DNA of 64,000 bases from NCBI RefSeq assembly GCF_027568475.1, contig NZ_JANKZG010000001.1:248001-312000 (forward strand). The letters run 5' to 3'. The notes beneath the pieces were generated by a model. The model had not been told where the DNA came from, made no database searches, and was given only the letters and a program-made list of their open reading frames with translations. The stretch comes from Acinetobacter sp. HY1485. Its GTDB lineage: Bacteria; Pseudomonadota; Gammaproteobacteria; Pseudomonadales; Moraxellaceae. Made by a program: the position numbers and the translations under genes. Below are positions 19,900 to 27,836 of the stretch, piece by piece; within the stretch, counting starts at the first letter, position 1; the number at the start of each line of letters is the position of its first letter.

Positions 19900-20068
19900 T
19901 TAAAGTAAAATAGAAGGACTTGTTGAGCCTAGCCCTAACTACTTATGTTTCGGTGGGCCAAGAGAATGGTCTGTTGTGGTGTTAATCTGCATTTTATGCA
20001 TTCCTCGTAAAGAGAGTGATTAATTGCGACGACAGCTTAAGCCTTTCTTTAATTAGGAGTCATCGACC
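19900..20068 (+). promoter_or_regulatory. 5' leader region of rpmE (possible L31 autoregulatory leader)
   Basis: About 190 bases separate gloA from rpmE and hold no reading frame. The region contains short inverted repeats (for example TGCA-ttta-TGCA near 19992-20003) and a clear TTAGGAG ribosome site. Gammaproteobacterial rpmE leaders often fold into an RNA bound by L31; the placement fits, but I cannot confirm the fold by eye. Confidence 0.35.
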
Positions 20069-20293
20069 ATGCGCGCCGATATTCACCCAAAATACGAAAA
20101 ATTAGTTGCTACTTGTTCATGCGGTAACGTAATTGAAACTAAATCTGCTTTAGGTAAAGAAACAATTTACTTAGACGTATGTTCAGCTTGCCATCCATTC
20201 TACACTGGTAAACAAAAGAGTGTGGATACAGGTGGTCGTATCGACAAATTCAAACAACGTTTTGCTGGTATGTCACGTTCTATCAAACGTTAA
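20069..20293 (+). CDS. rpmE: Ribosomal protein bL31 (zinc-binding form)
   Basis: A 74-aa large-subunit protein bridging the 50S and 30S subunits. It is the zinc-containing C+ paralogue, with Cys16, Cys18, Cys38 and Cys41 in CSC and CSAC. This form is normally made when zinc is plentiful and replaced by the C- form (ykgM type) under zinc limitation; no second copy is in the window. It has a strong TTAGGAG ribosome site and is ended by a terminator shared with the convergent FimX-like gene. Confidence 0.98.
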   Translation: MRADIHPKYEKLVATCSCGNVIETKSALGKETIYLDVCSACHPFYTGKQKSVDTGGRIDKFKQRFAGMSRSIKR

Positions 20294-20306
20294 TACGATG
20301 CAAAAT

Positions 20307-20334
20307 AAAAAACGGGCTTTATGCCCGTTTTTTA
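20307..20334. terminator. Bidirectional terminator between rpmE and the FimX-like gene
   Basis: AAAACGGGC (20309-20317) pairs with GCCCGTTTT (20323-20331). A and T runs flank it on both sides; the FimX-like stop codon lies in the T run. Confidence 0.92.
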
Positions 20335-22377
20335 ATTTACATCAATAAGATGATCTAGTTTCTTTTGAAAGTATTCACCTTGTAAATAACGTGCATCAAC
20401 ATTCCAAGCATTAGCAAACGTATTCATATCATCTAATTGAGATAAAATGAAATCTGCGCCATATATGTCTTGATACTGTTGAATTTTTTCTTGTAATGTT
20501 AGTAACGTCTTTTCAGAATTTAACATTTTGGTAAGTTGACCATCTAAATAACATAGGTCAGGTTTAATTTGATTGAGTAAGATAATATGTTCTTTATTCT
20601 GCCCAAAGTGACGTAAGGAAATTGCGACACGTTGTGATTGTAATGTTGCAAAAGTTGAAGTTGGTTGAACCCCATTTGCACTAAATTGTAAAATTAAAGC
20701 ATCTTTATGAGCATTACTCATAATAGAAAGAAGCTTAGTTATGAGGTTAACAAATTGTGGGTCATCTAAAATAGCACTATTTAGATTAATTAATAATTTG
20801 GCAGTAGGATATTGAATAATAAAATTATTAAGTTGTTTGCAAGCTTCTACTAAAATCCATCGATCAAGCTTGATTGAAAGTTCTGGATCATTTGTTAAGT
20901 CTTCAGCATCACAAATATTGATCCACTCATTCTCATGAATAATTCCACTCGTAACTTCGTAAATATAAAGATTCGTATCTTGTTTATCGTATAGCTGCTG
21001 GTATTTAAGATGTACACTATTCTTTTCTAATGCCTGTGCAAAATAATGAGGTTCATACTGAATTTCAGGTATGACGCTCTGTTTAGCTTCAATTTCTGGT
21101 TGATCTTCTTCAAAAAGTGTAAATTCAATGGTTTCTACTTCATCAAAAACGGCATTTTGAGGTTCGGCTTCAATAGGGTGAGATAGTGCTTGTGCAAATA
21201 AAAAATCGAACTCTTCTTGGTTTTGAATAATATCTATTAATGGGCAAGCGCCAATATCAAATTCTAGAGCATAATTTTGATCGCTTACTTTTAAAAGCTG
21301 AGACTTTGTTAGAGGAAATAAACTCATAATTTTAGAGTTTAAGCGATCATTACTCGAACTTTGACATAAACTCACATAGGTTGAGGGTGTCAACTTAATG
21401 ACTGTATTATGAATTTGTTCTTCGATAAATGCTTGGACTGCCTCTAAATAATTTGCCATTTGTTTTTGGTTAAATTGTTGAGTTGTCTCATCAAATGAGC
21501 GAAGTTTGAAAACAATTAAAGCATTTACACTTGCAGGTTCATTAATTAATTTACGATTAATAGGTTCGTAGTAGTGTTTAACCACTTGTTCGACTGTTTG
21601 TTGAGTTTCAATATTAAGTTGAACAGCATCTTCTGTACTTGGAAAAAATTCAATTTTAAGGGTTTTAGTATTTGGAAAAATAGAGTTATGTGAATGAATA
21701 TCGAAACGTGCTTGATCAAAATTTTGGTTTAAAATACGTTTAAAACGTTGTTTAAAATCAATAATATCCTCAGGTTGGAGTACATCAAGTAAAGGTAATC
21801 CAATAATATCTTCTTCACTGAGACCAAATAAATTTAAATATTCTTCATTTGCTTCTAAATGAATGCCTTCTTGAATAATTGCTGTCGCAGTATGGTTTTC
21901 TTGTGTTTGATTTTTAACTTGTGCATCAACGAGCTCAAGTTCTTTTAGTAGTTGTTGTTGATTTTGTAAGACACGGCTATAGGAAAGAGTTCTAATTAAA
22001 CCAATATAAAAACGATCTGGATAATCTAAATTAAATAAATCATAAATCCCACGATTAATATATGATAAATATTGAGAAGGGTCATAATCTTGTGGGTTAA
22101 GTAATAAAAGTGGAGTTTGAGCTTGTGGTGAAGCATGCATGAGAGTTAGAGCTTGCTCTACTTTCAAATCATATGCTCGACCAAACAGCACAACATCCCA
22201 GTTTGTTTTTAGTTGTTTCTCAAAGCTTTTTAAATCATCAAGTAAGTGTGCACTAACAGAGTAACCTTTAGACGTAAGTAATTGAACAATCTGATTATAT
22301 CGAATTTGATTATCATCTATAATTAACAGGCGTACTTTGGTCTGTTTTAATTTATTTGATAAGAAGGTATTTCTCAT
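20332..22377 (-). CDS. FimX-like degenerate REC-PAS-GGDEF-EAL protein
   Basis: A 681-aa protein with the layout and length of P. aeruginosa FimX. Its receiver domain (about 15-135) keeps the acidic Asp21-Asp22 pair, but Gly66 replaces the phosphorylated Asp. A PAS-like domain (about 150-260) follows. The middle region (about 275-400) has no GGDEF signature. The C-terminal EAL-like domain has EVT in place of EAL and RHFG in place of DDFG, so it should neither make nor cut c-di-GMP and may act as a receptor. FimX controls type IV pilus assembly; that role is inferred. The start overlaps the preceding stop as ATGA, indicating coupling with the PilZ-like gene. Confidence 0.78.
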   Translation of the reverse strand: MRNTFLSNKLKQTKVRLLIIDDNQIRYNQIVQLLTSKGYSVSAHLLDDLKSFEKQLKTNWDVVLFGRAYDLKVEQALTLMHASPQAQTPLLLLNPQDYDPSQYLSYINRGIYDLFNLDYPDRFYIGLIRTLSYSRVLQNQQQLLKELELVDAQVKNQTQENHTATAIIQEGIHLEANEEYLNLFGLSEEDIIGLPLLDVLQPEDIIDFKQRFKRILNQNFDQARFDIHSHNSIFPNTKTLKIEFFPSTEDAVQLNIETQQTVEQVVKHYYEPINRKLINEPASVNALIVFKLRSFDETTQQFNQKQMANYLEAVQAFIEEQIHNTVIKLTPSTYVSLCQSSSNDRLNSKIMSLFPLTKSQLLKVSDQNYALEFDIGACPLIDIIQNQEEFDFLFAQALSHPIEAEPQNAVFDEVETIEFTLFEEDQPEIEAKQSVIPEIQYEPHYFAQALEKNSVHLKYQQLYDKQDTNLYIYEVTSGIIHENEWINICDAEDLTNDPELSIKLDRWILVEACKQLNNFIIQYPTAKLLINLNSAILDDPQFVNLITKLLSIMSNAHKDALILQFSANGVQPTSTFATLQSQRVAISLRHFGQNKEHIILLNQIKPDLCYLDGQLTKMLNSEKTLLTLQEKIQQYQDIYGADFILSQLDDMNTFANAWNVDARYLQGEYFQKKLDHLIDVN

Positions 22378-24101
22378 TTTAAACTTTCCCATAAATCCTG
22401 TTTTTTGATTGTTTCAGCATGTTGCTCAATAAACTGATTGACTATTGTACTATCTTCTTCGTTTAAAAATTCAAAATCAAGTTGTGTAAAACTTTGGCTA
22501 ATCATTCTAGCTTTTGTAAAGTAAACTTTGACTTGACTTTGTTGGATGCGCAAGAAAACATTTTGGTGTTCTTTACACATTTGTGAGCCTGGCACAATGA
22601 GAGATAAAGTTATTTCATTTAATATACTATTTTTCATCAAAAGTGCAGGATGGTAGTTTTTGTGATGTGTTGAAATTTGGATGGCACAAGGCGTTAATTC
22701 TTGGGATAAAATTTCTACTCCAAATTCAATATGTTTATTTGGCATTTGCTTTAACCAGCGAACTGTACCACCTCTCCATGGACTTTTATTATTTTCTTGA
22801 ATTAGTAAAAATTCGCCTGTTCTTAGCTGTGCAGGAGGGCTACCTTGCCAACGCATACGATAGCCATTAATGCTAATATCTAAAATTTTACATGAGTAAA
22901 TATGTTTAGTTTCTTGAACTATACTGTGTTGAGAGGTTTTAACTTCGCTATTCCATGTCGAGAGTAATTTTGAGTTCGCCTGAAATTTAATTTTTGTTGT
23001 GAGTGCAAGTGTATCTTCAAACTTTTGAGTATGAGATAAGTAGTAGTGTGCGCTTTGTAAGCCAAAAGTGAGTTGGATAGTTGAGCTAAATGTATAACGC
23101 TCATAGCGACGCTCTGGTGTGTTATTTAAAAGATTTTGTACATGAAAAATTAAAGAAGGGCTTAAAAAAGCACGTTCTACTTTAGAAAGAGCACGATGCT
23201 GAGGCAGATTAATAAGATTAATATGTTCAAGAAGCCCTTGTGTTTCAATAAAAAAATCTTGCTGTGTTTTATTGAGATGTAGATTGTTTAAAACAGGTGG
23301 AAAATCTTTTTTTATATTCAAAAAGTAACGTGATAAGGCACTTTCTTGTGAATTAAGATGAATTAAATCGATCCACTGAAATGAACATTGATAAAGTGCA
23401 TGAATCTCGATAGGTCTAACCTGATGTGTATTTAGCAAATCGAGTAAATTAATTTGTTTATAAACTTTACAAATACAATTTAAACTCTGTGCCATTTTAA
23501 TAATTTGCGAAATATCATCTAAATCAAATTTATGTTCATAGGCAATATTGTATAAATGATGTGCTGTACGCCATTGTCCAATAAAAGCGTTGCGATATAA
23601 TACAAGTTGTTGATATTTAAGAAAACTAAACTGCTCTAATGCTAAAAATGAACTTAAAAGACGAGTTTTAATTAGATTTTTTTTATGTCTAAATGAAAAT
23701 AATGAAAACTCGTTATCTACTAATTCGTTATGTGTTGAAAATGCAATATGACTGTAAATACGAGCGATATAGCATCGAAACTGTTGTGCTAAATCAATAA
23801 CATTTTCATTATGGCCAGCAAGATCTTGATGCGCTAAATTTTTTTCTAATACCCCTAAAACTTGCTCTAAATAAGGGTGTAATATATACATTAGCTCGAA
23901 TCTAAAAGTTTCTACACACTTCAAGAAAAAAATTTCTTCTAAGGCATCAAAAAGTGCTTTTGAAGTATCGCCTAATTGAATAGAAGATAAACTAGACAAC
24001 CATTTATCAAAACCTTTTAAAGTAGTATCGCAAAAAGACAGCTGATCTAATGATAATTCGATAGGTGCTGTAAAAAAATCTGATGAAATATTGGTAGCCA
24101 T
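22374..24101 (-). CDS. PilZ-like domain protein, FimX-operon partner
   Basis: A 575-aa protein that I recognise only in its C-terminal half. It has an arginine-rich motif (ERRYERY, about residue 330) and, about 75 residues later, DISINGYRMRW followed by GEFLLIQE and FGVEIL. These resemble the RxxxR and DxSxxG c-di-GMP-binding elements of PilZ domains, with an unusually long insert between them. The first 300 residues look all-helical and match nothing I know. It sits between epmB and the FimX-like gene with 1- and 4-base junctions, which suggests one c-di-GMP module. The ATG at 24101 has a GGGGA site; a GTG at 24113 is less likely. Confidence 0.62.
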   Translation of the reverse strand: MATNISSDFFTAPIELSLDQLSFCDTTLKGFDKWLSSLSSIQLGDTSKALFDALEEIFFLKCVETFRFELMYILHPYLEQVLGVLEKNLAHQDLAGHNENVIDLAQQFRCYIARIYSHIAFSTHNELVDNEFSLFSFRHKKNLIKTRLLSSFLALEQFSFLKYQQLVLYRNAFIGQWRTAHHLYNIAYEHKFDLDDISQIIKMAQSLNCICKVYKQINLLDLLNTHQVRPIEIHALYQCSFQWIDLIHLNSQESALSRYFLNIKKDFPPVLNNLHLNKTQQDFFIETQGLLEHINLINLPQHRALSKVERAFLSPSLIFHVQNLLNNTPERRYERYTFSSTIQLTFGLQSAHYYLSHTQKFEDTLALTTKIKFQANSKLLSTWNSEVKTSQHSIVQETKHIYSCKILDISINGYRMRWQGSPPAQLRTGEFLLIQENNKSPWRGGTVRWLKQMPNKHIEFGVEILSQELTPCAIQISTHHKNYHPALLMKNSILNEITLSLIVPGSQMCKEHQNVFLRIQQSQVKVYFTKARMISQSFTQLDFEFLNEEDSTIVNQFIEQHAETIKKQDLWESLK

Positions 24102-24112
24102 AAGTCCCCACA

Positions 24113-25129
24113 CTATGCCACTGTGACCCCATATAAGGGAGTTTTATTTTTCTCACCTGCAATTTCTCGAACCAGCTTTGGTACAAGATAACCAGGTAGT
24201 CTAGCTAAGATATCTGTATAAATTTGTTCAATGATTGCATTGTCTAAATCAAAATGGTGTGCACCTTTTACTTTATCTAAAACATGTAAGTAATAGGGCA
24301 TCACACGCGCCTCAAATAGACGTTTGCTGAGGTTAACTAAAACATCTGCATTATCATTTACACCTTTTAGAAAAACAGCCTGATTAAGAACTGTAATATG
24401 CTGATCAGCAAGATTTTTTAATTGAGATACAGTGAAATCATCAAGTTCATTGGCATGGTTGGAGTGTATCACTATAACGATACGTAACCTACTATTTTTT
24501 AATAAAGTGAGAAGTTCATCATCTAATCGTGTCGGAATGACAACAGGTACACGCGTATGAATTCTTAGAGTTTGAAGTTGTTCAATTGATTCTAAGCGTT
24601 TAATCCAAGTTTCTAATTTTTGATTACTAATAGTAAGCGGGTCACCACCACTTAAAATAATCTCGTTAATTTGGGGGTGTTGTAAAATATAGTTTTGAAT
24701 ATTTTCCCAATCATGATTCTTAGGTAGGTTCTCTTGATAAGGAAAGTGCCTTCTAAAACAATAACGACAATGAACAGCACATGCGCCAGTCAGTGTTAGT
24801 AAAAAACGTGATTCGTATTTATGTAATATTCCTGGTAAATGATTGGCTTGTTCTTCACCTAATGGATCTGTCACAAAATCTGCATGTTCTTCTAATTCTA
24901 AATGGTGGGGTAAAACTTGAAGTAAAAGTGGATCTTTTGGGTTAGATATGTCCATTTTTTCAACAAATGCACGAGGGATACGCAATTTAAACTGTTCAGA
25001 AGCTAAGATTGCCCCTGATAATAGGTCATCTTGAGAAAGATTAAGAATGTTAAGCAGTTCTTGAGGATCTGTAATTAAGTCACTGAGTTGACTTTTCCAG
25101 TTTTGCTCACGATACAAATAGTTTATCAT
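24113..25129 (-). CDS. epmB: EF-P (R)-beta-lysine forming aminomutase EpmB
   Basis: EpmB is a radical-SAM, PLP-dependent lysine 2,3-aminomutase that makes (R)-beta-lysine, which EpmA then attaches to EF-P. The radical-SAM cysteines are Cys117, Cys121 and Cys124 in CAVHCRYCF, followed by ILSGGDPL. A likely PLP lysine is in NKTPLYG near the C-terminus. At 338 aa it is the short form typical of EpmB rather than catabolic lysine aminomutase. It is divergent from efp, its target, across a 70-base region containing a perfect palindrome. EpmA is not in this window. Confidence 0.95.
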   Translation of the reverse strand: MINYLYREQNWKSQLSDLITDPQELLNILNLSQDDLLSGAILASEQFKLRIPRAFVEKMDISNPKDPLLLQVLPHHLELEEHADFVTDPLGEEQANHLPGILHKYESRFLLTLTGACAVHCRYCFRRHFPYQENLPKNHDWENIQNYILQHPQINEIILSGGDPLTISNQKLETWIKRLESIEQLQTLRIHTRVPVVIPTRLDDELLTLLKNSRLRIVIVIHSNHANELDDFTVSQLKNLADQHITVLNQAVFLKGVNDNADVLVNLSKRLFEARVMPYYLHVLDKVKGAHHFDLDNAIIEQIYTDILARLPGYLVPKLVREIAGEKNKTPLYGVTVA

Positions 25130-25141
25130 GCCAGTTGTAAA

Positions 25142-25166
25142 AAATAATGCTAGTCTAGCATTATTT
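25142..25166. repeat. 11-bp perfect inverted repeat between epmB and efp
   Basis: AAATAATGCTA (25142-25152) is the exact reverse complement of TAGCATTATTT (25156-25166), separated by GTC. It fills the middle of the 70-base divergent intergenic region and so could be an operator or a 5'-UTR hairpin for either gene. There is no GC-rich stem or T run of the intrinsic-terminator type. Confidence 0.75.
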
Positions 25167-25199
25167 GATTTCTGTTAGTAAGTTTGGAGTGTGCCATTC

Positions 25200-25769
25200 A
25201 TGGCGAATTATTCTACGAATGAATTTAAGCAAGGCTTAAAAGTCATGCTTGATGGTAACCCATGTTCAATCATGGAAAATGAATACGTAAAACCTGGTAA
25301 AGGTCAAGCGTTTAACCGTGTTAAGTTACGTAACTTAAAAACGGGCAAAGTATTAGAAAAAACATTTAAATCGAATGAAACATTAGAAAGTGCAGATATT
25401 GTAGAAGTAGAAATGGACTACTTATACAATGATGGTGAAATGTGGAATTTCATGGATCCTACATCATTTGAACAACTTGCAGCAGATAAAGTTGCAATGG
25501 GTGATGCGGCAAAATGGCTTAAAGATGACTCGAACGAAACATGTACAATCATGTTATTCAATGGCGTTCCTTTAAATGTAAGTGCACCAAATTTTGTTGT
25601 TTTACAAATTGTAGAAACAGATCCAGGTGTAAAAGGTGATACAGCGGGTAGTGGTGGTAAACCGGCAAAACTTGAAACAGGTGCGGTTGTACGTGTTCCA
25701 TTGTTTGTTCAGCAAGAAGAAAAAGTTCGTGTAGATACGCGTACAGGTGAATACCTAGAACGCGCATAA
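25200..25769 (+). CDS. efp: Translation elongation factor P
   Basis: EF-P rescues ribosomes stalled on consecutive prolines. The 189-aa protein starts [14 protein letters not shown]. Lys34 in VKPGKGQAF is the residue that receives beta-lysine from EpmA/EpmB, and the divergent epmB supports that modification type here rather than rhamnosylation of an Arg. Three beta-barrel domains are expected from length and sequence. The ATG at 25200 was chosen over an in-frame GTG three codons earlier because it matches the family start and follows GGAG. Confidence 0.98.
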   Translation: MANYSTNEFKQGLKVMLDGNPCSIMENEYVKPGKGQAFNRVKLRNLKTGKVLEKTFKSNETLESADIVEVEMDYLYNDGEMWNFMDPTSFEQLAADKVAMGDAAKWLKDDSNETCTIMLFNGVPLNVSAPNFVVLQIVETDPGVKGDTAGSGGKPAKLETGAVVRVPLFVQQEEKVRVDTRTGEYLERA

Positions 25770-25777
25770 GCGATATG

Positions 25778-25808
25778 AAAAAGGATAGTGTTTACTATCC
25801 TTTTTTTT
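25778..25808. terminator. Terminator of efp overlapping the thiM 3' end
   Basis: AAAAAGGATAGT (25778-25789) pairs with ACTATCCTTTTT (25794-25805) around GTTT, followed by more Ts. The thiM stop codon lies inside the right arm, so the last codons of thiM are part of the hairpin; it can act in both directions. Confidence 0.9.
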
Positions 25809-26595
25809 CAATTTTAATATGTTGTTGTATTTTTTCTACTGTTAAGCTAAATAACTCATCTAAAAAAGCCACATTAAAACTACCAATTTGTTGTGATTTT
25901 TCAAAAGCCAATTTACCTGCAATAGCAAAGTGTATATGTGCTGTAATGGTTGCTATTTTTGTAGGTGCAACAGCGCAATATGCAGCAATAAGTGCACCTA
26001 AAGCGCAACCTGTTGCCGTGACTTTAGGTTGTAATTTCGAGCCACCGAATATCTGAATAATTTCATCTTGTGTAATAATAAAATCAGTTTCTCCAGAAAT
26101 GGCAACGCATTCTGTACAAGTAAGCAAATTTTGAGCCTGTTGATAAACTTGGTCGCTTTGTAAAGTGCTATCCACACCTTTGGTTTGTACTTGTTGCCCT
26201 GCAAGTGCACTAATTTCAGAAGCATTTCCACGGATAACAGTAGGTTTAAATTTTAATAAATCATTAGTGATATCACTACGCCATTTTAAAATATTGCCGT
26301 ATCCCACAGGATCTAATATCCAAGGTACATTTGCTTTTTGTGCTGTTTTTGCAGAGATCTGCATGGCTTGCATTTGCTCGGTTGTAGGTGTGCCTAAATT
26401 AACACTCAGTGCACTGCTAATTTGAGTGAAACTTTCTGCTTCAAATGGGTTGTCAATCATGGCAGGTGATGCACCACAAGCAAGAAGTACATTTGCGACA
26501 TAATTACTCGCAACTTTATTAGTAATACACTGTACCAACGGTGTCTGCTGTTGTAATTTTTGCCATGTCAGTATCACTTGTTCTGTTAAATTCAT
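25795..26595 (-). CDS. thiM: Hydroxyethylthiazole kinase
   Basis: ThiM phosphorylates 4-methyl-5-(2-hydroxyethyl)thiazole, salvaging the thiazole half of thiamine. The 266-aa protein has the family pattern QCITNKVASNYVAN near the start, DPVGYG at about 95-100 and the anion-hole/catalytic segment VTATGCALGA with Cys197. It stands apart from other thiamine genes. Immediately upstream (9 bases) is the zinc-ribbon gene, so the two are probably cotranscribed. I see no TPP riboswitch in front of it. Confidence 0.94.
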   Translation of the reverse strand: MNLTEQVILTWQKLQQQTPLVQCITNKVASNYVANVLLACGASPAMIDNPFEAESFTQISSALSVNLGTPTTEQMQAMQISAKTAQKANVPWILDPVGYGNILKWRSDITNDLLKFKPTVIRGNASEISALAGQQVQTKGVDSTLQSDQVYQQAQNLLTCTECVAISGETDFIITQDEIIQIFGGSKLQPKVTATGCALGALIAAYCAVAPTKIATITAHIHFAIAGKLAFEKSQQIGSFNVAFLDELFSLTVEKIQQHIKIEKKG

Positions 26596-26604
26596 ATTGA
26601 TCTC

Positions 26605-27762
26605 TTAGCGTGTAAAATAGTGGTCTTGATGTTTACATTTTCGACAAACCAATGAGACATAATCATTTGCATCATAATCCACATCAAGTTCGTTAGAGCC
26701 ACAGTTCATACAGCGCTTATCTGAATAAAAATGAAGACGTGGTTCTATTTTGCGCCATAAATGCCAAATGGGTTGACTAAAAATTCGCTCATCATGTTGT
26801 AAAAATTTAAAATATAAAATTTCTCCCATTTTGTTAAAACGTAGATCATGAGGTCTTTGAAAATTTGGCGTTTCCCATTTTTGAGCAATGGCACGTTCTC
26901 GGTATTGAATGAGTGTTTTTTTAAGCCGATGTGTATTTACAAAACCATCATTTTTTGTCTCAAGCGCATTTTGTTTATGCAAATAACCAAGGGCTGTATG
27001 CACAAGATGAAAAATTTGTTCAACTGCCAAGTGATCAAGAAGGCGATAGCAAAGTTGTCTTAATGAACCATGCCCCGAAATCTGTACATTCCATTGGCGG
27101 CAAGTTGCTTGCATAAACTGCACAATTTCTTGATACAACAATAAGTAAAGGGTGTCTTTAACTTCATCACTTTGTTTGAAGGGAATACCTTGCGTCAAAT
27201 TTTCAAAAAACCAAGCACGTAGTTGTAAGGTGACGCTAAAAAGACTTGGTTCGGTATAACCATCTAAACGCACATTTAGGTAGTAAGGTGAGTAATCTTG
27301 TGAGGTATCACTAGGTATTAAAATATAATCTTTTTCAAGTTGCTGAATGAGCTGCTTTTGAAATTGAATATTAGGTGAAATAGGGGCATATTGAATTTTT
27401 TGCCAATCAATATATTCATCATGTTGCGTGGCTTCGCCAATTTTGTCATCTAAAAGTGCAAGTAAAAAAAGCTTTTGTAAAAATGTAAGGCGTTCTAAAG
27501 GCTTTGTTTCGATATCCTTTTTCTTAAATTTTCGGATTTCTTGTAGCCGTGTCTCTTTGACTTGTTTTTTACGTTTTTGTTTACATGCTTCGCAGTGGCA
27601 CGTCATATTGTTGTTTATAAAAATACGATGCTCACAATGGCTACATTCATGGAAGTTAAGCTCGGTATCATCAATGAGTTGAGCATCTACCCAATACATG
27701 GCTGCACGACAAAGCGGACATAATGTACTGCCATCTAACTGTTTTTGTAGAATTTGAAGCAT
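26605..27762 (-). CDS. Unrecognised protein with N- and C-terminal zinc-ribbon-like cysteine clusters
   Basis: A 385-aa protein I cannot assign. The N-terminal 60 residues have cysteine pairs at 15/18 and 40/43, then a CHCEAC cluster (55, 57, 60). The C-terminus has CMNC (351/354) and CRKC (373/376), a classical four-Cys ribbon. A strongly basic stretch follows the first cluster (KQKRKKQVKETR), suggesting nucleic-acid contact. The middle 250 residues look helical with no known motif. It lies between thiM and pepN and starts with ATG after AGGAAGAG. Function is unknown. Confidence 0.72.
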   Translation of the reverse strand: MLQILQKQLDGSTLCPLCRAAMYWVDAQLIDDTELNFHECSHCEHRIFINNNMTCHCEACKQKRKKQVKETRLQEIRKFKKKDIETKPLERLTFLQKLFLLALLDDKIGEATQHDEYIDWQKIQYAPISPNIQFQKQLIQQLEKDYILIPSDTSQDYSPYYLNVRLDGYTEPSLFSVTLQLRAWFFENLTQGIPFKQSDEVKDTLYLLLYQEIVQFMQATCRQWNVQISGHGSLRQLCYRLLDHLAVEQIFHLVHTALGYLHKQNALETKNDGFVNTHRLKKTLIQYRERAIAQKWETPNFQRPHDLRFNKMGEILYFKFLQHDERIFSQPIWHLWRKIEPRLHFYSDKRCMNCGSNELDVDYDANDYVSLVCRKCKHQDHYFTR

Positions 27763-27836
27763 TCTCTTCCTTAATCAATTGAAAATCTAAGATTTGAGCC
27801 AATATAAACAACATGGAACTTAATGAGGACATTTAA

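Noticed and set aside
26570-26610. TPP riboswitch in front of thiM
   Set aside because: Only nine bases separate thiM from the upstream gene, so there is no room for one.
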